From the NCBI GenBank assembly GCA_030248215.1, contig JASANG010001354.1, positions 186,001-250,000 of the forward strand: 64,000 bases of DNA, in the 5' to 3' direction. Position numbers and translations under genes: made by a program. Below are positions 55,224-64,000 of this stretch, piece by piece; position 1 is the stretch's first letter; each line of letters opens with the position of its first letter. The DNA comes from Enoplolaimus lenunculus (Eukaryota; Nematoda; Enoplea; Enoplida; Thoracostomopsidae). Below the pieces are notes generated by a model that was not told where the DNA came from, did no database searches, and saw nothing but the letters and a program-made list of their open reading frames with translations.

Positions 55224-56538
55224 AATATTCCATGTTGCGATGCAAACATAAAGACAAATTTATACCAGAAAAAATTATGTAAAACATAAGCGAATTCTAG
55301 ACAGTCTACTCGCAGCACAACGCAGAAAATGCTGGTCAGTTTTAGAGGTCCTTTATAGTTTTTTATAACATTTATTTCTTTAAAGTAAATATATTTATAC
55401 ATTTTTAAGGTTTTTATTTTTCGTGAACAAGTAATCGTAAATATAAAACCAAACGATTGCTTTATTAAAATTGTTTTTGTTTCTAAACAACTCAATTAAC
55501 GTGCACAGTGCCAGATTTAGCACTCAATGTTCTCAAATAGGGCCCCGCATCCATCAAGGCTTTAACTAACTTTCAAACGGGTGATTTTGCTGTATCTTCC
55601 ATTAAAACTTTAGTTAGCCGAATGATTATTTACATATTTCAACTCTTTAAGGAAAAATATATGTTGTACACTTTTAGAGAGGCGCTATACTTTTTTTACA
55701 AATTTAATGCCGTCCGTCACCGTGCAGTAACGTAGGCGAATTCTTCGCGAACTATATCGAACGCTGACGGTCCCACAATACAGGTATAGCGCCACTCTAC
55801 TCGAATACGTTCAGTTTTGTTTATTTAATCTTATATTCATTTATAAGTTTATAGTTTGTATTCTGGTTTATTAAATCATATTACTGTTTGAATTACTGGT
55901 TGAGCGCTCTAATTATGGTTTTTCGTAAATTAATACCCTATCAGTCAAAAATTACCACAAACATACTTTTTTAATTATATATTTCCACAAATAACTGAAA
56001 TTCAAGCAAAAAACTAAAATAAAGTATCTAAGTAGCATCCAGATATCAGAACGTAACTCACAATTCTTCCTTCCGTGGCCTATATTAAAAGTGTTTTCGA
56101 GACAAAGCTTAACACTTTATTAACAATGAACCTATTCCATTATTCTGTTTATGTAACGTTGCGTTCAGTTGCAATATTTGTTTGGCCCGTCTAAATTTTA
56201 AGGTCGGGCATCCAGCTTTTGTAAGATACTAAATCTAAGTCAATTAGTTTCATTTTTGCAAATTTTTAAACTAATATCCGGCAAGAAAAAATACCGGAGG
56301 CGGGTACCGATTTTTTGCCAACGTTTCAAACGCACTCTGTAATTACACATCTTATTTTCCGGTCTTAAATACCCAACGGAAACACTGAAATGTGTGATTT
56401 TAACAACGGCAACAGTGCCTTTCACTTTACCGCAAATCAAGTTCAAGGCACAGAAAGACATTCGGGCAGATTTGCCAGATGCGAAATAAAACTACCCAGC
56501 TCACAACAGAGGCGCAAAACCATCCATGGTTCGTTCAA
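55224..56538. other. Intergenic region between two convergent genes
   Basis: About 1.3 kb between the stop of the secreted-protein gene and the stop of ALKBH8. It must hold both 3' ends. A minus-strand AATAAA (TTTATT at about 56108) could serve ALKBH8. No clear signal was chosen for the plus-strand gene. A patch at about 56275-56345 with ATATCCGGCA and ACCGGAGGCGG motifs resembles transposon remnants. Nothing else is recognised. Confidence 0.45.
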
Positions 56539-59500
56539 CTATAATTTCTGCAAAACAACACACCAGTTACCCTGTTCATAATAGCTATCAATTACACGGC
56601 AAGTTTCAATTTTATGGCATAATGTATTCAACTCATCATGCTTAAAAACGTGATAGTATCTTAAGAATTTTTCACTATTCTGTTCGCCATCAGCAGATTT
56701 ATGGGCAACCAGTTTCTTCTGTTTCGTCCACGGTACTAAAACATCTTGACGTTCGAACTCAGTTCTGTTCGTATGAACCGGCAACAAAGAAGTACTACCA
56801 TCGGGCTCAGTTTCATTTACAGCTTCATGTTCACAATGAAATGATTTAACAGAATCCGTGCCAGATACACCAGACGTGCAACCCCTGTTAACCGTTAACT
56901 GTTTGTTGTATATATCTGCAGTTTCGTTATGCGTAACATCTTTTAAATAAGCCGATCTTTGGTTGTTGTGACATTGTTCAAACGCCCATACATATACCAA
57001 TACCTTACCGTGACTTTTCACTGATTCCACTAATTGGCGAATAGCTTGCATCCGACGTTCCTAAAGGATAAGTATTAGCTACACACCCAGATTAAAAGAT
57101 AAAGTGGAAAACACCAAACCCATAGTTAAATAAATTGTCACGAGCTGAAATTGAAAACAGAACGTCCAGTAAAGTTTAACTAACAATTAACTACTGCAGC
57201 AAAATACTAATTTGCGAGAAGGGTTGCATACCTCCAGCTCAAAACCTAAATCATGTTTGTGTAAACGTGACAAACTCAGTGTTTATCCGCACAAAGAACA
57301 CATAAGTTGACATATGATTAAATAAACAAGAAAAGCATGGATTATTTCACTTATATATGACTACAGATTCCTAGAGTGTTTCCAGGATTTCACTAAACAA
57401 TAGTCGCACCGAGTGATTGCACAGCTTTGGCGATTGTGCGTCATTTAAGCGTCTTATTTAACAACGCGGATCTAAACCATTCCGCGACACAACACTTCTA
57501 AAAAGTTCCAAAAAGACGTTTTCACAAAAACTTAATGGATAAAACGTAGTTTAGTGTACCTGAGTCGACAAATGGTGAATAACAGCGATACTTATAGCGG
57601 CATCAAATCGATTTGGCGTTACAGGTAATGAAAGGCAATCACAAGCAAACACGTGACATGATTTTCGAGCGCATATCTCGCACAACTGCAAACTAACGTC
57701 GCCACCAATCTGAATAAGCAATGTTAAAACAACCGAAATTTTGTTCGGTACATTTTAATTAATAAATGGTTATTACCGAAAACATTGGAATCTTTGTACA
57801 TTCTGAATACTTAAAAATTCATTAAAATTCCAGATAGTTAATTAGGGATGTGCCGATTAATCGGCACCGGTATTAATAGGCTATTTTTGTGAGTATCGGC
57901 ATCGGCACTGCGAAAACATTGTCGATTCATTGCCGATACTGTTTACAAATAATAGTCAGTTTGAATGCTATAATTTCATTTCTATGCGCATATCAGTGTG
58001 TCTGGTCAGGAAAACTGATATCTTTCTTGCGTTTGTGTTTGAAAAAATTAATTGAAATGAACCGTCCGTCTAAAATTATAAGCGTTTATGATAGTTAGGG
58101 TTTAAGTCTTTATGTAATGTTGTAATGTAAAATTCTATCTATTTAATAATCATGGTGTACTAAAGTTGGAATCAGCATCGGTATTGGCAAAAATTTTGAT
58201 ATCGGCACATCCCTAAGTTAATACAATTAGTGCAAAACCGACACATAGTGAGTAATTTGTTATTGCCGAACCGAAGTCAAGCTTACAACACGGCAGTAAG
58301 AATAAAAACAAACGTATACCAAACATGCTTAGTTTTTAAGCACTAAGTAACATACTTTGATTAGGCTATCTACACGCTGTAAATATTTTCCATTTCCGCA
58401 ACCAACATCAAGCACCACCGATGCTGGCTCCAGGGAATCCAAAAACCGTATCACTCCCGGCCACAGCGAAAAACGAGTGACATCAAAATGGTCGGCAATC
58501 TGCTCATAAATCTAAAACTGTGAAAAGAATGAATGTGAAGCTTATTCGACGGTTTTTTTTGCTTTTTTAACTTGTTCTATGCGCTCTAGCGTACCCATAC
58601 CCAAAGTATAAATTTTTAATTGATTAGTGCATACGTGGGTGCAACCGGAATTACAATTTACCGGACCCGGTATTTGAAAAAATTACCGGAAACGGAACCG
58701 GAAAATGAAAAATACGTGTCAATAAAAATTCATTTTAATTTTCTTTTTTGCAATATTATTGTGGAATAAACCTAACAGGAGATAGGAATTCGCTTTATCT
58801 GCTGTATTTTAAATTTTGCATAATCCACGGGAGCGAAATCTCTACCTTCGATTGTTTACTGTCAGCGAATATCAAGGTTTATACACTATATGAATGAAGT
58901 TTATTAAATTTTTATCCTAATTATTTTTTAGTAAAATATCTTAATTTCTGCCTACCAAATTTTAATACCGCAATTTTTAATTCGGGAAAAATTTACCGGA
59001 ACCGGGACTGGAAGGTAAAAAAACGCCGGAACCGGAATTCCGGTTGCACCCTGGTGCATACTTATGTATCTAAAAATATTATTGCTCATGATTTAGCCAC
59101 GGGAAAAATGCATGTAGATTGTAAAATACCTCTGAAACGTATCGTTTTTCAAGTTGCGATGCTTCTTTTGTTGACAGTGGCAAGCTTACAGCATTGCTTA
59201 AATGTATTTTTTAAATATAATTTTAAGCTCATTGAAGATTAAGCATGGTTTTAGTTCCTACTTAACAAACTATCATCTTCAAGAAACGAAAAAATGCGTA
59301 TAGTATGGATAGTTAATGATAATTCATATTTGTAGGTTGTAGAGCAACCAGAATCCAGAGTTGTAGTCCATAATTTGCTAAAATAATCTGGCTCCTTTTA
59401 ATTACAAAAAAAGAACTTGTTTTTCAAACATAACAGGCCAATACATTTAAGGCTTGCATAGAGTGCGCTGGAGGAAACAGTGTACGAAACCGTTAGCCAC

Positions 59501-60242
59501 AAAATAATAGCAACCCACCGTACAAATGCTGTTATTGTATTCGTTACATGGGTTAAATGCCAGGATGCAACCGGAATTACAATTTACCGGAACCGGAATT
59601 TGAAAATTTTGCCGGAACCGGAAAGTGAACAATGCATTTCACCAAAAATTTCATTTTAATCTTATTTTTTGCTCTATTATTTGTGAAATAACCTTAGTCG
59701 CTTTCAAAAGAGATTCTTAAAAATTAGCAAAGTTAAGAAAACGGCCAAATTGTAACACCGGAATTTTTAAATCCGGTAAAAATTTACCGGAAGCGGAACC
59801 GGAATGTGAAAATATGCCGGAACCGGAATTCCGGTTGCACCCTGTTAAATGCCTATGTGATTATTTGACAATGTGGGATTATTTACTTAAAACTTAAATT
59901 ATTTCTGTGGTGCAACATGGCGTTGATATCTTTTATAGAACGACGCATGGTCGTCAATAAGTTACGTGCACAATACCATTATTGTCACATATATCACGTA
60001 CAGGTGGCGTCGCCTGCCATGTGCAGGGCCGAACGTGCTATGCATTTGGAAGCTGAAAAGCTGCAAGCCTACATTTCATTTTTAGCATTTCCCGACTTGT
60101 ACCTGTCTGCCATGTCAATACCGCGATGGTGTAATTACCAGTTATTGTATGAGATTATAGGCTCAAAAAACAGAAACAACAAATACCAACCTTTGTTCAG
60201 CTAATTTGTTTCTATCACGATTATCACAATGAGACTCAAATT
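56539..60242 (-). CDS. ALKBH8: ALKBH8 zinc-binding linker and methyltransferase exons
   Basis: Exon 60191-60242 (KFESHCDNRDRNKLAEQ) continues CQC, giving the cysteine cluster also present in human (PCNCSYPLVCD). Exon 58356-58511 begins IYEQIADHFDVTR and holds the SAM-binding motif LDVGCGNGKYL. Exon 57560-57709 holds FDAAISIAVIHHLST, the post-motif II region. Exon 56539-57060 begins ERRMQAIRQLVESV and includes KVLVYVWAFEQ, a variable acidic insert and the conserved C-terminus. Splice phases agree among the last three exons. The short exon expected between 60191 and 58511 was not located. Confidence 0.88.
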
Positions 60243-63200
60243 CTGCAAACCAGAGCAAGTTTTAACAATAGTTTAACATTAAATTACTATCCAAAGCAAC
60301 ATATTGCAACTGAGTTAAATTATCAAACATATTATAAAGTCTAATTATTATAGTACACAAAAATTTGAAGTAAACCATCAAACAGTGAGAGAGTAGTTAT
60401 AACTTTACCAACTGCGACTACAAGCTGCTATTAAAATAAAGACAACAGTTGATTACAACGCATTTTAATTTTAAAACAACCTTCGACTTTTTAATGAAAA
60501 CTAAAATACAACACACTTCGTCCAGACTTACTGCATTGACACGGCTTCATACGCACACACCGGAAAGTTATCGAAATACGTCGCTCTCGTGGACGCACAG
60601 TGCCACAATGCAAAGTATCTGACATTCGAGGGGTTATGCTAAAATGTTACATGATTATCATTCTATCATTTTTGGCTGTAAGGCCAAAAGGGACATTACG
60701 CATTGATACAAACTATCAACTAATAAACTATACAGCGAGATAAGCATTCTAACAAAGATTATGATACTTTAATCCAGCTGAGGTGTGGCGGCAGATAATT
60801 TTCATTTTGAAACGCGTAATAGATTAAAATATGTGCTATACAGAGAAGGCCAACTGTTCTAGGCTTTCAGATTAATGAACCAAGTGGCCATGTTAATTGC
60901 ACATAACATGTTATGTTGAACTAACCCATGCCTCCAAACGTAGCGTGATTCGCCCCGCATCACAAGTAAACTTCGCGCAGGGACATCAACTGTTGTTCGT
61001 TTCCCGTATTGCCAGACTGAGCAACTTATTGCTGAATAATCAAATAACACCTGTAATTCAGCACAAATATATTCCAGCCATGGCGGGACTAGATATAAGG
61101 TTCCGGCATAAACCTACCGGATACAACATTATTTACGGTGGCCTAGAATTTCAAAAACTGCTTTTCATAAGTCAGTGTCTTAAAGATCTTTCTGCGATTG
61201 CCTTTCTAGGCAAGTCAAGACGTTCAAGTTTTGATACGCTAAATTAAAAATGAAAAATTCAAGTTAACAATCAATTCTAACTCGGTTAACATATACTATT
61301 GCGCCAATCAAATAGTTCAATCAGTGCACGAATGTTGATAATATATTCGGTTACATTCCGGTTTCGGTAAATTAATATCCGGGAGCACAATTATTATAGC
61401 ATAATTTTACGTATAACTAACATCAACACATTGATAAATATAATTTTGCAACATTTCTATCTAATAGTTAAAAGTAAAGAACACAGACAATCGAATATAA
61501 TGTCTGCATTGCAGAACAAGTTAAGTCGAACTGTGAGTCAATAAATACACATTTCTCAGTCAAGGTAGTTATCTTACTACATAGACAGTTTGTTCAAAAA
61601 GCTCGTACATAAGTCATGTTTCAGTAACGAAGCCAATAGCGTTTTGCAAAATATAAAAGTAACATTGTCATTATAATACTACAAGTTCAATCTTATAACC
61701 AAAAGATTTCATCATTTCTTAAGCTAATATATGCCCAAACTGTTAAAGGATGCATAATGAAATCAATACAAGCCATTCAAAGCTAACTTAACAAACAATA
61801 ATAATTACGTCAGATTCCAAACTAAGCGAAATAATTGCATCTTCAAATGCAGAATGTGTATCAGTGTGTAGTGGAATGCCTTAAACAACCTAATTCACAA
61901 TTACACATACGACATGTAGAAATCGAATTAACTTAATATAGGCAAGTTTAATGAAATTTCACTGTTAGATTAACACCCGCATTGGATAACTTGTAGCCAA
62001 TTAAACATTCTGTATTTTAAAAGAATTCAGTATTAATACGTCGTTTACAATAATTTTTGAGTTGCTGCCAATGATACAATAAATTTTAAAATGTCATTGA
62101 CAGCCACTCAAAAATTGTGAACGGCGCATAAACTTAAAAAAGAATGTAGCGGTCACCTTGACCAGGCTCGTAAACATTGATAGTGATTTGATCTGGTCGG
62201 TGTAATGTCACGTTGCTATCCATTATACGATCCACTATTAAGTTAAGTTCCGGTGTAAGTGGTGGAGGTCTCTCTGTCAAATCCACCATATTAGACTCAT
62301 ACAGAAATCGATATCCTAGATGGTACACACGTCGATTCTTCATGATGTTGTCATTGTTTTTTCCTTCATAGTTCGAACAATAGTCGCTCCCTCTATTAAC
62401 GTCATCTGTAATACACTATCCATAACATTGACATAAGAAGCTGCTTAAATACTGTGTAAAAACTAAAAAGAGTATTTTATTTTATCAAAGTATTCAGGTT
62501 TATTCATAAACATGTTGTTTCTAGTCATGACTCACTCTGCATTGCACAAAAATCTTATTCTACGTTGCGCGTTTCGTTTCTTATTGTACGTTGCGCCATT
62601 GCGCTTAATACTAACCTGATTATTCATCGGTGATAGTAAAGGTGCAACCGAAATTACAATTTACCGGAACCGTAATTTTAAAAAATTACCGGAAACAAAA
62701 CTGAAACCGGAACGTGAAAAAGACATGCCACCTAAAAATTCATTTTACTTTTCTTTTTTGCTATACTATTGGCGAAATAACCTGACTTGAAGGTACAAAT
62801 TTACTTAATTTGCTGTATTTTAGATTTTCATTATGCACGGATACGAAACCTACCTTCGATGGTTTATTTTCTGTGATTGCCAAGCTTTATATACACACTA
62901 TGATAATGAAATTTATTTTATTTTTGTCATTTTTAGCAGAATTTTTTTATTAATTTCCACTAACCAAAATGCCGGAACCGGAATTCCGGTTGCACCCTGA
63001 TGATAGTTCATCAGTCATTTAGGAATACAAACACAAGCCAAACCACTAACCAAACAAGCTTAAGACATGCTTTATGAGATCGCTTTCTTCTTCCGTGGTT
63101 ATGAAATTTTTAGAAAGAATCAGTCCATTTGGTAAATCAAAATTCACAATAGGCAGAATGGGCAGCGATTCTGCAAAATGCAAGTACACGGATTAGCTTC

Positions 63201-64000
63201 TACACTTTCCATGCGGACAACAAAAGCTTCTTTGAAGCGACGGAAAACACGTTTAGTTAAGGTCGTAGAGGTTATTTTGAAGAGCTAAAATCTAACTCAG
63301 GTTGCTTTAGTATTCATTTTTAAGTCAATTCAAACGCCATGAAAGACTTTTATTATTACTCCCTCAGCAGATGCATTCACTCTATGCTTTTGCATAACAC
63401 CTAAAACGCTGACTGTACAATAATGTTTAATCGCTAAAACGTACCTTAAAAACAACATACCTCACGACAATTTAGACTGTGTAAAAGATGCTAAACGCAC
63501 TAAATGTATATACTACATAATTGGTTACTTTTAACTCTAGTCAACTTGCAATGCTTCGTATTAAATATCTTTATAAACATACATACTTACCTGATTGTAC
63601 ATACGCAAGGTATAAAATTGTTTCTCTGCACTGCACGCATACGCGTTGTGCTTGCATAGCATTTAGAGCGGCTTTTGAACTGTCCACAGAATCAAATGTT
63701 ACAAAAGCATACGGTTTATGCCTGAAGCTTCAAAGAAATTAACGAATCCCAAGTATTCCAGTGCGCTAAAATTATATAAAACCGCCTTCTAGGACTAGTG
63801 CAAAAATTTGTATATAGAGTAGATAAATGCAGCGAATATCAAAAACTGTTCGAGAGGTAGCGGTTATCTTCGCACGTTAAACAAAAAACACTATTCCAAG
63901 ATGCGCGTTTTTAACAAACAAAGCTATCTGACTAATAATTCGTACGCAATGTCAATCAACCACGTTTCATTTATTCTGATACAAACTTACTGCATCAATA
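56539..64000 (-). CDS. ALKBH8: ALKBH8: RRM, AlkB dioxygenase and tRNA methyltransferase (gene-level, 5' end beyond window)
   Basis: Exons read on the minus strand: 63991-64000 (cut by the edge), 63601-63721, 63051-63170, 62157-62405, 60903-61016, 60532-60618, 60191-60242, 58356-58511, 57560-57709 and 56539-57060. The order RRM, AlkB-like, SAM methyltransferase is specific to animal ALKBH8. This enzyme with TRM112 methylates 5-carboxymethyluridine at the tRNA wobble position and then hydroxylates the product. The C-terminus DSYYEQGNWCVVLQKL and HTNRTEFERQDVLVPW are almost as in human. Two gaps remain where an exon was not found: between 62157 and 61016 (the AlkB His-x-Asp segment) and between 60191 and 58511 (the linker before the methyltransferase). 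Introns carry four hAT-like elements. Confidence 0.92.
57843..58215. mobile_element. hAT-like MITE, family B (TAGGGATGTGCCGAT ends)
   Basis: The ends TAGGGATGTGCCGAT and ATCGGCACATCCCTA form a 15 bp inverted repeat. Both sides share AGTTAAT (57836-57842 and 58216-58222), a 7-8 bp target duplication. Subterminal TATCGGCATCGGCA-type repeats occur. A possible fragment of the same family is at about 22110-22160 (AGTGCCGATTATTACTGATG). It lies in an ALKBH8 intron. Confidence 0.85.
58635..59053. mobile_element. hAT-like MITE, family A, exact 8 bp duplication
   Basis: A 419 bp element starting GTGGGTGCAACCGGAATTAC and ending GGAATTCCGGTTGCACCCTG. The flanks 58627-58634 and 59054-59061 are both GTGCATAC. 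Subterminal CCGGAACCGG motifs occur at both ends. In an ALKBH8 intron. Confidence 0.92.
59561..59844. mobile_element. hAT-like MITE, family A, short copy, exact 8 bp duplication
   Basis: A 284 bp element starting CAGGATGCAACCGGAATTAC and ending GGAATTCCGGTTGCACCCTG. Flanks of TTAAATGC lie at 59553-59560 and 59845-59852. It differs from the 58.6 kb copy by a shorter interior. In the same ALKBH8 intron, 508 bp away. Confidence 0.93.
60532..63170 (-). CDS. ALKBH8: ALKBH8 AlkB-like dioxygenase exons
   Basis: Exon 63051-63170 gives LPNGLILSKNFITTEEESDL, the lead-in strand of the AlkB domain. Exon 62157-62405 gives MKNRRVYHLGYRFLYESN and HRPDQITINVYEPGQ. Exon 60903-61016 gives RSLLVMRGESRYVWRHG, with the distal iron-binding His. 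Exon 60532-60618 gives RRISITFRCVRMKPCQC, with the Arg that holds 2-oxoglutarate. The first two join in phase through a GTTAGT donor. The donor of 60903 (TTAT before GTGCAA) is non-ideal and chosen because it gives an RRISITFR continuation of normal length. The exon that should carry the iron-binding His-x-Asp was not found. Confidence 0.8.
62638..62999. mobile_element. hAT-like MITE, family A
   Basis: A 362 bp element starting AAAGGTGCAACCGAAATTAC and ending GGAATTCCGGTTGCACCCTG. The flanks GTGATAGT and ATGATAGT match at seven of eight positions. In the ALKBH8 intron between exons 62157-62405 and 63051-63170. Confidence 0.88.
63601..64000 (-). CDS. ALKBH8: ALKBH8 RRM exons
   Basis: Exon 63601-63721 encodes HKPYAFVTFDSVDSSKAAL and ends TILYLAYVQS, the second half of an RNA recognition motif. 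The PYAFVTF segment is the RNP1-like strand. The ten bases 63991-64000 end the preceding exon (LMQ) and join in phase 2, which matches human ALKBH8, where LLMPPNKPYSF spans the same place. The first half of the RRM and the start codon are outside the window. Confidence 0.85.

Noticed and set aside
59917-60204. A 95-codon plus-strand gene inside ALKBH8
   Set aside because: It overlaps the ALKBH8 exon at 60191-60242 on the other strand and shows no recognisable domain or splice partners.

Overview
This window is AT-rich nuclear DNA from an animal, probably an invertebrate. Its genes are split into many short exons with GT-AG introns. Two are recognisable metazoan genes: a DIDO1/PHF3/PPS-type PHD-TFIIS-SPOC regulator and the tRNA-modifying enzyme ALKBH8. 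The rest is dominated by non-autonomous DNA transposons, tRNA-derived SINEs, minisatellites and one long LINE. I cannot name the phylum. No retroviral, LTR or Polinton-like element and no bacterial sequence was seen.

Layout. About 1-27,440 (minus strand): a very large DIDO/PHF3-like gene. I could trace 23 exons with mostly consistent splice phases; its 3' end runs off the left edge. It encodes an acidic N-terminus, a PHD finger, a Cys4 zinc finger, a TFIIS central domain split over two exons, a SPOC domain and a long disordered tail. A near-full-length LINE with an RNase H domain lies antisense in the intron that splits the TFIIS domain. Several other introns are largely filled by one family of elements built from roughly 157-177 bp internal repeats. 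About 27,440-44,800: intergenic, holding a tandem array of tRNA-like SINE units, an inverted pair of a second SINE, a long array of a degenerate roughly 78 bp repeat that changes strand, hAT-like elements, a 70 bp minisatellite and nested MITEs. 44,860-55,223 (plus strand): a ten-exon gene for a secreted 543-residue protein of no family I recognise, with a basic low-complexity N-terminal half and a cysteine-rich C-terminal half. 56,539-64,000 (minus strand): ALKBH8, whose 5' end runs off the right edge.

Function. The three genes show no operon-like or pathway link. The first is expected to act on chromatin and RNA polymerase II, the third on the wobble uridine of tRNA; the second is exported. 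The secreted gene and ALKBH8 converge, with 1.3 kb between their stop codons. Gene models come from reading splice signals, phase and family similarity by eye. Exon edges are therefore predictions, and three gaps (one in the regulator, two in ALKBH8) are stated where I could not close the model.
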